The notes: generated from the sequence alone by a model not told the origin. A stretch of DNA of 64,000 bases from Bacteroidales bacterium (GCA_024409235.1 JAKSUA010000006.1:47801-111800); one strand, 5' to 3'. Shown: positions 8,672 through 19,000, numbered from the stretch's first letter. Translations and numbers: made by a program.

Positions 8672-8706
8672 TGTTGTGGTTGCAACATATTGTAGCGTTT
8701 TCTACA
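8672..8706 (+). promoter_or_regulatory. Two operator-like inverted repeats
   Basis: Two dyads of the same 5-6-5 design stand 19 bp apart: TGTTG-N6-CAACA at 8672-8687 and TGTAG-N6-CTACA at 8691-8706. The first overlaps the -33 element and the second the -7 element of the promoter for the RhuM-like gene. This geometry is typical of an operator bound on one face of the helix by two dimers. The protein that binds is not known; autoregulation by the downstream DNA-binding-type protein is inferred. Confidence 0.5.
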
Positions 8707-8710
8707 TTTG
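8680..8710 (+). promoter_or_regulatory. Promoter of the RhuM-like gene
   Basis: TTG at 8680-8682, a 20-bp spacer, and TACATTTG at 8703-8710, a good match to TTG-N19-21-TAnnTTTG. The ATG at 8729 follows 18 bp later. The promoter is intact although the gene it serves is interrupted. Confidence 0.7.
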
Positions 8711-8728
8711 TACCAGAGTAAAAACACA

Positions 8729-9622
8729 ATGAAAGAAACGCAACAGAATTCGCTTGAAAATAAGGGCGAGATTATTTTGTATAATCCAAATGAAACAATT
8801 AGTTTAGATGTTCGTATTGATAACGAAACGATATGGCTAAGTCAAGGTCAAATGGCAGAATTGTTTGGCTGTAGTTCTGATAATGTAGGTTTACATTTGA
8901 AAAACATTTATAAAGAATGAGAATTAGAACAACAACGAACATCCGAGTTTTTCTCGGTAGTTCGAAAAGAAGGTGGTCGTTCTGTTATGCGTCAAATAAT
9001 TCATTATAATCTAGATGCAATTCTTTCGGTTGGCTATCGAATTAGTTCAAAAAATGCCACATTATTTCGTCAGTGGGCAAATAATGTGTTAAAAGAATAT
9101 TTGCTAAAAGGATTTTCTATAAATCAACGATTAAATGATATGGAGCAAAGGTTTGATAATCGTTTTGCTGCGAATGAAACAAAACTACGCGAGCACGAAG
9201 AGAAAATTGAATTTTTTGTAAAAACGGCTTTTCTACCAAGTGAGGGGATTTATTATCAAGGTCAGATTTTTGATGCTTATAAATTTGCTAACGATTTAAT
9301 TCGTTCAGCCAGAAAGCGAATTATTTTGATAGATAATTTTGTGGATGACACCACATTGTCAATGCTTGCAAAAAGGGAAGAGAATGTTTCTGCAACAATT
9401 TACACAAATCACATTTCGCATCAGTTAGAAAAGGATTTGGAAAAATACAACAAACAATATCCTCAAATAGAAATTGTGCGGTATACAAAATCCCACGATA
9501 GATTTATTCTGATCGATAATCAGGTATATTTTGTAGGTGCTAGTTTAAAGGATTTAGGTAAAAAGATGTTTGCTTTTTGCAATTTGGAAATAACTGCTGA
9601 TGAATTTGTAAAACATTTGTAG
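8729..9622 (+). pseudogene. RhuM-like (virulence RhuM family) protein interrupted by one in-frame TGA
   Basis: Reading from the ATG at 8729 gives 63 residues (…DETIWLSQGQMAELFG-type HTH segment, ending KNIYKE), then TGA at 8918-8920. The same frame then continues without another stop to the TAG at 9620-9622. The full frame would be 297 residues. The part after the TGA reads ELEQQRTSEFFSVVRKEGG, then HYNLDAILSVGYRISS and FRQWANNVLKEY, which are hallmarks of the RhuM family. In intact relatives, as I recall them, the position of the TGA holds glycine (KEGEL), so one G-to-T change (GGA to TGA) explains it. The C-terminal part (about residues 170-297) is a further domain with HDRFILID and a preceding RIILIDNFVDD, suggesting a degenerate PLD-like fold. 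TGA is a normal stop here, since the dksA-like gene ends in TGA. Readthrough or two-polypeptide expression cannot be excluded. Confidence 0.8.
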
Positions 9623-9744
9623 GTATCCTAGTTCTGTTTAGAATAAATATCATTTGTAAATAGTCTTATAATTAGGCATATTTCAGCCATATAATTTGGA
9701 ATTTAAAGTTTCTGATACAGGGGATGCAATACGCTGTTGATAAA

Positions 9745-9776
9745 AAACGCTGAACCAATTTCTTGATTCAGCGTTT
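9745..9776. terminator. Bidirectional intrinsic terminator
   Basis: AAACGCTGAA (9745-9754) pairs with TTCAGCGTTT (9767-9776) around a 12-base loop, with A-rich flank on the left and T-rich flank on the right. It lies between the convergent RhuM-like and GH130 genes and can serve both. Confidence 0.8.
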
Positions 9777-9796
9777 CTTTTTATAGTACTAGTTGT

Positions 9797-10786
9797 TTAG
9801 AAAACTTCTGAGTTTTTCTTCATATAATCAATCAATTCATCTACTTGGCAGAATGCTAATGCAGTGAATGTGTCGGCAGCACCATAGTAAATGCAGATAC
9901 GGCCTGTTGCAGCATCGTACAAGTTTGCACAAGGGAATGTTACATTAGGAACGAATCCGCGTGTTTCGTAGTCAACTTCTGGAGTTAGTAAGTAATCGCG
10001 TGTTCTGTACAATACTTTTGAAGGATTGTCTATGTCAAGAAGAACAGCACCATAGCTATATACATAACCATTGCAAGTGCTTGAAACACCGTGGTAGAAC
10101 AATAACCAGCCTTCTGTTGTTTCAATAGGAACTGGTCCTGCACCAACTTTCATACCTTGCCACCAGCCTTGTCCGCCGTTAGTCATCACTAATTTGTGGT
10201 GACCCCAGTGTTCCATATCTGGACTTTCGCTGATGTAGATGTTACCGAATGGAGTATGGCCTGTGTCACTTGGACGGCTTAACAACATATATTTACCATT
10301 GATTTTTCGTGGGAATAACACACCGTTACGGTTGTATGGCATCAATGGATTAGGCATTCTTACAAATGTTTTGAAATCTTTTGTTTTACCTAAACCAATA
10401 GAAGGACCTTTCATATCGTCGCACCAAGTTACATAGTATGTATCGTCAATTTTTACTACGCGTGGATCGTATGCGTAACTTGTTGGATTTGGAGTTCCGT
10501 CTTCGTTCACCCATTGAATAGGTTCTGGATTTAATTCAATATTGATACCATCTTTACTGAAACCAGAGAATAGAGTAGCGCGGCCATTGCGTTGGTCGCC
10601 ACGGAATACGCCAGCAAAAGCACCGTTGAAAGGAACTACGGCACTATTGTAAACGCGTCCTGCTGTTGGAATTGGATTCCAGTCAATGATAGGATTTTTG
10701 CTATAACGCCAAAGAATGTCTTTGCATCCTGCTGGTTTTTCTTCCCAAGGAATATTTGGAAGATTGTTTCCGATAATTGTAGCCAT
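9797..10786 (-). CDS. GH130 beta-mannoside phosphorylase
   Basis: 329 residues without a signal peptide, forming a five-bladed propeller-type GH130 enzyme. Visible family segments are NSAVVPFNGAFAGVFRGD, the catalytic YAYDPRV (D107, at the place of the single proton-donor Asp of GH130) and KVGAGPVPIETTEGWLLFYHG. GH130 enzymes phosphorolyse beta-1,4-mannosides to mannose-1-phosphate in the cytoplasm. The length of about 330 residues suits the mannooligosaccharide or mannosyl-GlcNAc phosphorylases better than the longer mannosylglucose phosphorylases, which are near 390. It is the last gene of the mannan module, 28 bp after the GPH transporter. No cellobiose 2-epimerase is next to it. Confidence 0.88.
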   Translation of the reverse strand: MATIIGNNLPNIPWEEKPAGCKDILWRYSKNPIIDWNPIPTAGRVYNSAVVPFNGAFAGVFRGDQRNGRATLFSGFSKDGINIELNPEPIQWVNEDGTPNPTSYAYDPRVVKIDDTYYVTWCDDMKGPSIGLGKTKDFKTFVRMPNPLMPYNRNGVLFPRKINGKYMLLSRPSDTGHTPFGNIYISESPDMEHWGHHKLVMTNGGQGWWQGMKVGAGPVPIETTEGWLLFYHGVSSTCNGYVYSYGAVLLDIDNPSKVLYRTRDYLLTPEVDYETRGFVPNVTFPCANLYDAATGRICIYYGAADTFTALAFCQVDELIDYMKKNSEVF

Positions 10787-10814
10787 AATATTGTATTTAA
10801 TTAGATTTTCTTAA

Positions 10815-12284
10815 TTATTTATTTGCAGCTTCGCGTCTAATTTTTAGGTCTGATTGAATACCTTCCATTGTTTGTTCGTCAAGTTTGTAGAAGAATTTAA
10901 GAATGAAAAGAGCTATAACACCTGCAACAACAGGAATGATACTCATCATAGCTTTCAATCCGAAAAGAGTATCTTCGTTTTGGATTTCGTTGGCAACGAA
11001 ACCAGTTGCTTGAAGAATTACCATAGAAATCATACCGCCGATAGCCCAACCAAGTTTGTTAGACATAATTGACGCAGAGAATACAAGACCGTCTGCGCGA
11101 GTTCCATTTTTCCATTCTGAATAATCGGCTGTGTCAGCATACATTACCCAAAGTAATGATGAAATAGGTCCGCCACAAATAGATCCGATTCCTTGGAACA
11201 ACAAGATTAGGAACATATTTTCTGGATTCAAGAAGATGAATGAACCTGTGCAGATTATTGAAACTAATAACAAAATAACGCACGCGCGTTTTCTTCCGAA
11301 CATTTTTGAAAACCAAGGCACTGCAAGTACACCAACCAATGATAACAATTGTCCTAATGTGTTGAAAATTGATGCCAATGTTTCAAAACCGAATGTTTCG
11401 TTTTCTATTGGTGTTTCACGGAATACATTAAGAAGGCTTGTCAACCAAGAAACTTCTTGTGTTCCAATGTAATATTTGAAATAATGTGTGGTTACATTTA
11501 AACGAATACAGTTGTACAAAATGAAAAGTATTGTTACGATAAATAATAACACCCAAGGTTTATTGTGTACAATGTCTAACAAATCTTTGGAAACGGCTGT
11601 CTTTTCTTCTGAAATAGGTTTTACGCGTTCTTTAACGGCAAAGAAAGTAATTGCAAAACAAGCAATTGCTGCAATTGCATATACTATCATTGTGTAACTC
11701 CAACCAGATTGTTGTGCTTGAATTACGGCTTCTTTTGATGCACCTTCGTCAACGCTGCCGAAGTATGCAGCAAGTGGAAGTGCTGTTGCCGATACGATTA
11801 TACCGCCAAGATATGCGCCAACGAATTTGTACGATGATGCTTGGGTTCTGTCGTCAGCATCGGCGCTGATTACGCTAAGAAGTGAAGTGTAAGGAATGTT
11901 TACAGTTGAATACAAACACATAAACAAGATAAATGTTGCATATGCGTAAACAATGTTTCCTAGTTCACCGAATGCTGGCGTTGTAAATGCTGCAATTGCA
12001 GCAACAGATAGAGGAACTGCACCAAACACGATATATGGGCGGAATTTACCCCAACGAGTTTCTGTTCTATCGGCTGCCATACCTACGAATACATCAAAAA
12101 ATGCATCTATAATACGGGAAATTAAGAACATTGTTCCTGCTACGGCAGGTGCTAAACCAAATACATCTGTGTAGAAGTATGATAAATAAAATGTGATTGT
12201 TTGCCAGAATAGGCAAGAACCAAGGTCGCCAAATCCATAACAGATTTTTTCGCCTAATTTAGGTCTGTTGTTAAGTAAGTCCAT
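10815..12284 (-). CDS. GPH-family (MelB-like) sugar:cation symporter
   Basis: 489 residues with about 12 hydrophobic segments. The N-terminus (KICYGFGDLGSCLFWQTI, then a D-A-F-F-D-V-x-V-G segment and DRTETRWGKFRPY) is the standard glycoside-pentoside-hexuronide signature in the first cytoplasmic loop. It should import short beta-mannosides, or another glycoside, with Na+ or H+. It starts 7 bp after the GH5 gene. The set resembles, in concept, the Bacteroides fragilis mannan operon with its ManB symporter. Substrate is inferred from the neighbours. Confidence 0.88.
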   Translation of the reverse strand: MDLLNNRPKLGEKICYGFGDLGSCLFWQTITFYLSYFYTDVFGLAPAVAGTMFLISRIIDAFFDVFVGMAADRTETRWGKFRPYIVFGAVPLSVAAIAAFTTPAFGELGNIVYAYATFILFMCLYSTVNIPYTSLLSVISADADDRTQASSYKFVGAYLGGIIVSATALPLAAYFGSVDEGASKEAVIQAQQSGWSYTMIVYAIAAIACFAITFFAVKERVKPISEEKTAVSKDLLDIVHNKPWVLLFIVTILFILYNCIRLNVTTHYFKYYIGTQEVSWLTSLLNVFRETPIENETFGFETLASIFNTLGQLLSLVGVLAVPWFSKMFGRKRACVILLLVSIICTGSFIFLNPENMFLILLFQGIGSICGGPISSLLWVMYADTADYSEWKNGTRADGLVFSASIMSNKLGWAIGGMISMVILQATGFVANEIQNEDTLFGLKAMMSIIPVVAGVIALFILKFFYKLDEQTMEGIQSDLKIRREAANK

Positions 12285-12291
12285 ATAGTAT

Positions 12292-13350
12292 TTATTTGTT
12301 TTTTAATGTTTTTGAAAATGCTTTTGCTCCGGGTCCAAATGTCTTTATTGTCCCGAAATCTCCAACTCCGGCTCCATTTGATGTCCAAGGATATACACCT
12401 GAATATCCTAATAGATAGGGAAGTTTGTAGATTTCTTCGTATGAAATGGGAAACCCGTAGATTGTGTTGTTTCCTGGAGTTTCTCCTATAATACAAGGTT
12501 TATCTTGTAGTCCCCAGTATTCAGGATTTTTGTGGAATGGATTATCGAATTGATTCGTCCATTCATAGTAATGGATTTGCCAAAAGTCCATATAGGCTAA
12601 CGAATCCATTGTTATTTCTTGTAATGCTTTGTCGCTCCATTTGTTGCCTTCAAATCTGTCGCTGCTCCATTTTACCGCTGCACTTCCAACTGTTGCAAAT
12701 ATTGGTGAATCTACAGAATGTATAGTTGCTGCGCACATACCAATAAACATTTGCATATAATCCCATTCTAAACCGCCATATTTTTTGTGTTCGTGGGTCC
12801 ACTCAGGTTCATTGCAAATATCTATGGCAAAGAAATATGGATTGTCTTTGTAGCGTTCCAACAATGGTTTTAAGAACACATCGCAGTATAGCTGAACTTT
12901 CTGTGTGCAACCAAGCATAGTCAGCCAATTTTCTGATTCTTTCTTTGTGTTGTCAAGATTGTCAAACGAAGAAATTGTGGCGATAATGTAGATTTTGTGT
13001 TTTGCTGCTTTCGTCATCATATCGTCAAGATCACTCCAAAATTGTGCAGATGCAGGTTGTGCAAAACCTTCTTTATCAACCGTAGGTTGACCGGCAGCAT
13101 CGCAACTAATCCATATTCGTGAACTGTTTATACCGTTTTCTTCCAATCTTGCAAATTCATCTTCCCAAAATTGAGGGTTGTATTTCCCTCCAAAGTCATT
13201 CCAATTATCCCAAGGGGTATTGGTTCCTATAAAGAAAAATGGCTTTCCGTCTTTTAGGAATTGATTTCCGGAAATGGAAATTCTTTGTTGCCCAAAAACT
13301 GAACAACAAAGAATTGTAAGTGAATATATTAGAGATATAATTCGTGTCAT
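12292..13350 (-). CDS. Secreted GH5-type endo-beta-mannanase (probable)
   Basis: 352 residues with a signal peptide (LTILCCSVFGQ, cleavage near residue 20). The TIM-barrel hallmarks of clan GH-A are present: FFIGTNTPWDNW at strand 1, ICNEPEW with acid/base E181, HYYEW near residue 262, and nucleophile E290 in CIIGETPG. GH5 with this pattern includes endo-1,4-beta-mannanases; the GH130 and GPH neighbours support mannan, but other beta-glucans are possible. There is no T9SS tail, so it may stay periplasmic or be exported by another route. Its ATG overlaps the stop of the next GH5 gene in a TAATG arrangement, so the two are translationally coupled. Confidence 0.82.
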   Translation of the reverse strand: MTRIISLIYSLTILCCSVFGQQRISISGNQFLKDGKPFFFIGTNTPWDNWNDFGGKYNPQFWEDEFARLEENGINSSRIWISCDAAGQPTVDKEGFAQPASAQFWSDLDDMMTKAAKHKIYIIATISSFDNLDNTKKESENWLTMLGCTQKVQLYCDVFLKPLLERYKDNPYFFAIDICNEPEWTHEHKKYGGLEWDYMQMFIGMCAATIHSVDSPIFATVGSAAVKWSSDRFEGNKWSDKALQEITMDSLAYMDFWQIHYYEWTNQFDNPFHKNPEYWGLQDKPCIIGETPGNNTIYGFPISYEEIYKLPYLLGYSGVYPWTSNGAGVGDFGTIKTFGPGAKAFSKTLKNK

Positions 13351-15788
13351 TATTCAATGATGACTTTTGACTTATATGTTTCTCCGTTAATACGAATAAT
13401 AATAGCATATACACCTTTTGCAAGACCATCTGTTAAGCAGGTAGCTTGACCATTTACAAATGTAATGTATTTAATTCCTGCAAGTTTGCCTTCGGAGTTT
13501 GTAAAAGAGGCAAGAGCTTTACCATTCACATTTGGCAGAACTACGCTAAATGAATCTTTGTTGCAAGGATTTGGAAAGATTCCTAGCGGATTTTCAATGT
13601 CAGCAATTGCCGTGTTAGGATTTGTAACTTCTATTTCTAAAACATAGCTATTAGTAACACCAAAGTAATCTTCCGCTTTTATTGTAATGTTGTAAGAACC
13701 AGTATCCTGTGTAGTTGGTGTTCCTGTGAAGAATAATGTTTCTGTGTTGAATTTCAACCAATTAGGAAGTGGTTCTGCTGTGATAGATAAAACATCATAG
13801 TTTTTATCTCCAAAATAAGAACGTAAGATTTGATATTTAAATTCAGTATTGACATTGGCTTCCTGATATTTCGTTCTTGTAGAAATAGTGATTTTAGGAT
13901 TATTATTTGCATGGTCATCAAAATCATATGCCTGAACTTCTGTTAGTGAATATCCCCAGCTTGTTGCTCTTTCTGTAAAATGGATTTTTATATAACGGCA
14001 AACAATAGGGGACTCTTCATCCTTACGTAGAACAATGTTACTTTTTTCTGTTTGACCTTGTTTCACAGAGAAAACAGTTTCCCATGTTTTTGCATCATTA
14101 GAAACTTCGATTGTATATGCTTGAGCATAAGCACCTTTTTTCTCTTCTGCATTCCATTCCCAGTTTAATACAATTCTTCGAATAGATTCTTCTTGTAGCA
14201 TGTCAAAAAGAAGGTATTCATCATCGTTATATTCTGAACTCCAGCGAGTTTCAGGATTACCATCGTTTGCATAAAATTGAACGTATTGAGATTCTTCTAT
14301 ACTTGAACTGCTTACAAAAGCTTTGTATAATTTATTGTCTGAAGTGTAGCCTTTCTCTCTCACAAGAATATAAAATGATTGAGATATTGTTTTTCCACCT
14401 TTGTCAGTTGCTGTTACAGTGATTTCACCGTAACCGATTTCATCTGTTTTTGTAGAGAAGCTGATGCTTCCATTTTCTGCAATTTCAGCTGATACAGGAC
14501 CGTTTGATGAAATCGTATAGGTTAGAACGTCGTTCTCGTCGTCTTCGAAGAAGTTGTTTGCATTTGCATAGTTCTCAACTTTTCCTGCATTTTTAAAAAG
14601 AACAGTGTCTGCTATTTTATTTGAGATACGAGGAATGTAATTAAAGGTAGGATCATGTTTTACAATAATGTGTTCTGGATGCATTTTTTTCAGACTATCC
14701 ATGGCTTCTGCCATGTCTGGTAAGCCCCCAAAACCGTCGTGAGCCGTGTAAGTCCATCCGAATCCACCGGAATAACCATTGTCATATAGCCAAAGCATAG
14801 CTTCTGTTGTGTTTTTCTGAACACGAAGGTTTGCCCAAGCTTGTCCTTTTACTTTTATAATACCGTGTGCAGGAAATTCTCCAATAATGGTATTTTTTTG
14901 TAGTTCAAAATCATTGAATGTTTTGTGGAAAGGCGAACCAGATGAACCAAGTTCACTTGGATAATAGTGGAACATATAAAAGTCCAAATATCCTTTTTCG
15001 TCTTTGCCGGCATTGAATAAGGCTTCATTGCTGTAGTAGTTTTTATTTCCAGAACCGTCTGTTATAAAAAATACACGCCAGCTTCCATTTGAAACTTTTG
15101 CGTTAGGGTCAGTTCTGTGTATTGCACCAGCACACATATTGACAAATCTTTGGATATCACTCATTTCAACATCGTCAATGTCGCTCCATCCTGCTAATTG
15201 AGTCATTCCTTCGGGTTCATTAAAAATTTCCCAACATAGGATTGCTGTGTGATCTTTCAATCTTGTTACCATTGGTATCAAGGCGTTATCAATATATCTT
15301 TGAGTTGCAACAGAATCGGAAAGAAGTAAACGGTTTCGACGAACACGGTTTTTCTGTGTTGTTGTTCCTTTATCTCCATCGTCGTTAGACATCATTCCAT
15401 GTGCCCAGAGGCATAAACTTACAACTACTCCCTTGGTTGCTGCAATATCCATTGCAAGGGCAAGATTTTCAATTGCAGTTTCACTCATTCCAATAACAGT
15501 GTCGTTTTTTGAATCGTAGGTTGGGGTAGAACGTCCGTCAACATGAATCCACCAACGAAGAGCATTTCCTCCGGCATTAATCACATCGTCGCATATAGAA
15601 CTCCATTTTTCACTGTTAAATTCTGTTAAATCATTACCATAATTCATCCATGCAACATTAATTCCGCTGATGAACAAATCTTGACCTCTATGGTTTATAA
15701 AACGTGGATTAGAAGCCTCTTGTGCCAAAGCATTAAGTGTAGCAAATACACTTAACATGAGTACTGCAAAAATATTCTTTAATTTCAT
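13350..15788 (-). CDS. T9SS-exported multidomain GH5-type glycoside hydrolase
   Basis: 812 residues. Signal peptide 1-22. GH5-like catalytic domain about 25-390, with acid/base E191 in EIFNEPEG, FHYYPSE near 273-280 and nucleophile E304 in IIGEFPAHG. Then a cadherin/Ig-like module at about 395-480, an F5/8 type C (CBM32-like) domain at about 485-620 (the NDGNPETRWSSEYNDDEYL signature is visible), another Ig-like putative module at about 635-725 that includes FTGTPTTQDTGSYNITIKAED, and a type A T9SS sorting domain over the last 75 residues (LGIFPNPCNKDSF to TYKSKVIIE). The likely role is cell-surface hydrolysis of mannan or a related hemicellulose. It is the first gene of the minus-strand mannan operon and diverges from the giant CotH gene. 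Confidence 0.85.
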   Translation of the reverse strand: MKLKNIFAVLMLSVFATLNALAQEASNPRFINHRGQDLFISGINVAWMNYGNDLTEFNSEKWSSICDDVINAGGNALRWWIHVDGRSTPTYDSKNDTVIGMSETAIENLALAMDIAATKGVVVSLCLWAHGMMSNDDGDKGTTTQKNRVRRNRLLLSDSVATQRYIDNALIPMVTRLKDHTAILCWEIFNEPEGMTQLAGWSDIDDVEMSDIQRFVNMCAGAIHRTDPNAKVSNGSWRVFFITDGSGNKNYYSNEALFNAGKDEKGYLDFYMFHYYPSELGSSGSPFHKTFNDFELQKNTIIGEFPAHGIIKVKGQAWANLRVQKNTTEAMLWLYDNGYSGGFGWTYTAHDGFGGLPDMAEAMDSLKKMHPEHIIVKHDPTFNYIPRISNKIADTVLFKNAGKVENYANANNFFEDDENDVLTYTISSNGPVSAEIAENGSISFSTKTDEIGYGEITVTATDKGGKTISQSFYILVREKGYTSDNKLYKAFVSSSSIEESQYVQFYANDGNPETRWSSEYNDDEYLLFDMLQEESIRRIVLNWEWNAEEKKGAYAQAYTIEVSNDAKTWETVFSVKQGQTEKSNIVLRKDEESPIVCRYIKIHFTERATSWGYSLTEVQAYDFDDHANNNPKITISTRTKYQEANVNTEFKYQILRSYFGDKNYDVLSITAEPLPNWLKFNTETLFFTGTPTTQDTGSYNITIKAEDYFGVTNSYVLEIEVTNPNTAIADIENPLGIFPNPCNKDSFSVVLPNVNGKALASFTNSEGKLAGIKYITFVNGQATCLTDGLAKGVYAIIIRINGETYKSKVIIE

Positions 15789-15945
15789 AGATTATTTTTT
15801 TTCGTTACAAAAATGTATTTTTTAGAGAAAAGGTTCTTTTGACAAAGATATAAAATAAAAATAACACAATTTGTTTAAAAAATTTAAATTTTTCATTTGG
15901 GTAACTTTTCAAAAAAAACGAGGAGAACGTGGACTAAATTTTATA

Positions 15946-15982
15946 ATTTTGAAAACTCGCATAATATGCAGGTTTTCAAAAT
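15946..15982. repeat. Long inverted repeat between divergent genes
   Basis: ATTTTGAAAAC (15946-15956) is exactly complementary to GTTTTCAAAAT (15972-15982), and inside it GCAT (15959-15962) pairs with ATGC (15966-15969), leaving a small internal mismatch. No T-run follows on the plus strand. A TAnnTTTG match (TAATTTTG, 15944-15951) overlaps the left arm. It sits 64-100 bp upstream of the giant gene and 158 bp upstream of the GH5 gene, and could be an operator or a leader hairpin. The rest of 15789-16046 shows nothing else I can name. Confidence 0.55.
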
Positions 15983-16046
15983 CCGGTTTAAATTGATGAG
16001 ATTTAAATCTAAAAATTTGTTTTAAAGGAAATAAGAAGTAAAATAA

Positions 16047-19000
16047 ATGAAGCGTTTAGTTCTACAATTCGTACTTGTATTAGGAATGACGGTAACTTCA
16101 TTCGGACAAGTAAAATTAAATGAGATTCAAACTTCGAATTCAAAAACCCAGATGGATCCAGATTTTTACAAATATAAAGACTGGGTTGAATTGTATAATC
16201 CCTCTTCTTCTTCTGTTGATTTGAGTGGATATTATCTAACTGATAATAAAGATAAACCTCGTAAATGGCAGATTCCATCAGGAAAATCAATACCTTCAAA
16301 AGGATATTTGTTGATATATTGTGACGGTGAAGATGTTGTGGGTAAGGCTATGCACACAAATTTCAAACTGTCATCGGGCGGAGATAAACTTTTCTTGTAT
16401 TCTCCGACTATGTTTTTGGAGGATTCAGTAAAAATTGCCTCAGTGGAAACAGACTATACGTATGGCCGTTTAACTGACGGAACAGGTGCATGGGGATTGT
16501 TATCTAAGCCGACACCAGGAGCAGCGAATGTTTCAACAACAGTAAAAGGCTTGGCTCCAAAACCTGTTTTTTCTGTACAAGGGGGATTTTATAGTAAACC
16601 GCAAACCGTATTGTTGTCATCAGATTTGGAAGGTGCTGTAATTCGATATACAACAGATGGAACGGAACCAACTGAAAAATCGGAAATATATACTGGTGCA
16701 ATTACTGCACAAAAAGTCTCTGCACAGTCGTTGATTAGCGGGTATGACAAGAAAAATAAGACAAATGTACAGCACTATCAGTGGACAGATGGCGATGGAC
16801 AGTTGTCTTCTCCTTCTGTTTATGATTGGGGTGAAGTAGAGAAGGGATTTGTTTTAAAGGCAAAAGTATTCCATGAAAATTATGTTCCAAGTGTTACTGC
16901 TTGTCAGACATACTTTATTAATATGTCTCGTCCAGGATTACCTATAGTTTCGGTAACCGTGGATAAAGGTAGTTTCTTTAGTGCAGACAGTGGTATTTAT
17001 ATTCAAGGTACAAATGGCTGTAAACGTGGTGGTACAGGTGATGTTAAGGCAAACTGGAACCAGGATTCTTGGGAACGAAAGGTTTATGTTGAGTATTTTG
17101 ATGTTAATGGAACTCGTCAGTTTGGTGTAAATGCAGGTTCAAGTGTTATGGGGGCAATTTCCCGACATTCAGATTTGAAGTCTTTAAATATAAAGATGAA
17201 AAAGAAGTATGAAGAGGGAAGAATGAATTATCCGATTTTTGGAAGTGACGGTTTGGATTATTACGAATCAATTATTCTTCGAAATGCAGGAAATGATTGG
17301 GAACAGGGTATGTTTGCCCGCGATGCGGTTGCTCAATCTATTGTCCGTGGCCAGTGTGATTTGGAAACACAGGCCTATCAACCTGTTGTAATGTATCTGA
17401 ATGGAGAATATTGGAGCTTTATAAATCTTCGAGAAAGATATGATAAACATTATTTCGGGGGACATTATGATTATGTAGATGAAGGAAAAATTGATTTGTT
17501 GAAAATTAATGGGGATAAAGATTGTTTTGTCGCTTCAGAAGGTGATTCGCTTCGTTGGGAAGAACTTATGGCATATCTGAAGGTTAATTCAATGAAAGAT
17601 GTTGACAATTATAATTATGTGAAAAATCATTATGTCGATGTTGATAACATGATAAATTATTATATCGCTCAGTTGTATAGTCAAAATACAGACTGGCCTA
17701 ATAATAATATGCGTTTGTGGCGTCCGAGAACAGAGAATGGAAAATTCCGTTTTCCTTGGTATGATGTGGATTTCGGATATGGCTTATGGGGCGGTTCTGC
17801 ATCAACAAATCCATTCTCCAATTTTGATAAAGACAAATCTTATATTGCAGTGAAATTCTTCTATTATATGATGGAAAATGATGAATTCAAAAGTGAATTT
17901 ATTCAACGTTTCCATTATATGATAAATACTGTTTATGATGCAACTCGGTCAAAAACGATAATTAATGACACAGAGAACAAAATTTCATCGGAGCGTGAAA
18001 CGAGTGACTCAAAATGGTATAGAAGTGAATCTGCAAAATATAGCTCATACCGTGCTTCAAGTCTTGTTTCGTTTGCAGAGAGCCGTCCGGCACAAATGCG
18101 TACATTCTTGAATTCAAAGTTTGGAAGTAAGGGAACCGCAAAACTGAGTGTAAGTTATACAGATTCTCAGGGAACAGTTCAATTGTGTGGATTGAATGTA
18201 AATTCTGGATATAACGGGGCACAATATAAAAGTACTCCAATTCGATTGACTGCAATTCCAAAAGATGGATATACATTCAAATATTGGCAGAGTGGTACAA
18301 CGACAGTATCAACAGATATGGAGTATATGTTGACTATAACTTCGGACTATTCAATAAAAGCTGTTTTTGAGTCTCGTTCTACTGAAAAGAATTTGTACAT
18401 AAATGAATTCTTGACAGCTAATACAACTGATATTCTTTCACCGATAGGGGAACATGAAGACTGGGTGGAAATATACAATGCAGGAACTACATCTGTTAAT
18501 TTGGCAGGTTTGTACTTATCTGATGATAGAACAAATCTTGGAAAATATCAGATCCCTTATACTCAGTTAGATTCGACTTTTATAGACGCCAAAGGTTTTG
18601 TGGTTTTCTATGCAGATAAAGATTCTAACGAAGGAGCTTTGCATTTGCCTTTTAAAATGGATAAATCAGGAGGGGTAATAATTCTTTCTCAAAAATCTAC
18701 GAATGGCACTTATACTGTTCTTGATAGTATTCATTATGAAAAACAAAATGCAGATGTTTCGTATGGCCGTTACCCTGATGGAACATCTACAATGACAATT
18801 TTTACAAAGACAACTCCTCGTGCTACTAATAAAATTGAGTCTGATACTTACATCTCTGGGCTTGTAATTACAGAGCTTATGGCAAAGAACGAGAGTGTAG
18901 TGAAAGAGGAAACTGGAACATATGCAGACTGGTTTGAAATTTACAATTCAACTTCGAATGATATTGATTTGGGTGGTTTGTTCGTAACAAATGACTTAAC

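Noticed and set aside
8918..8920. TGA read as glycine or another amino acid (alternative genetic code)
   Set aside because: The dksA-like gene ends in TGA at 61766-61768 inside a normal ATGA overlap with lspA, and long genes have no in-frame TGA. The code is standard, so this is a single-gene lesion or error.
9623..9744. tRNA or attachment site next to the broken RhuM-like gene
   Set aside because: No cloverleaf or direct repeats bounding the region were seen.
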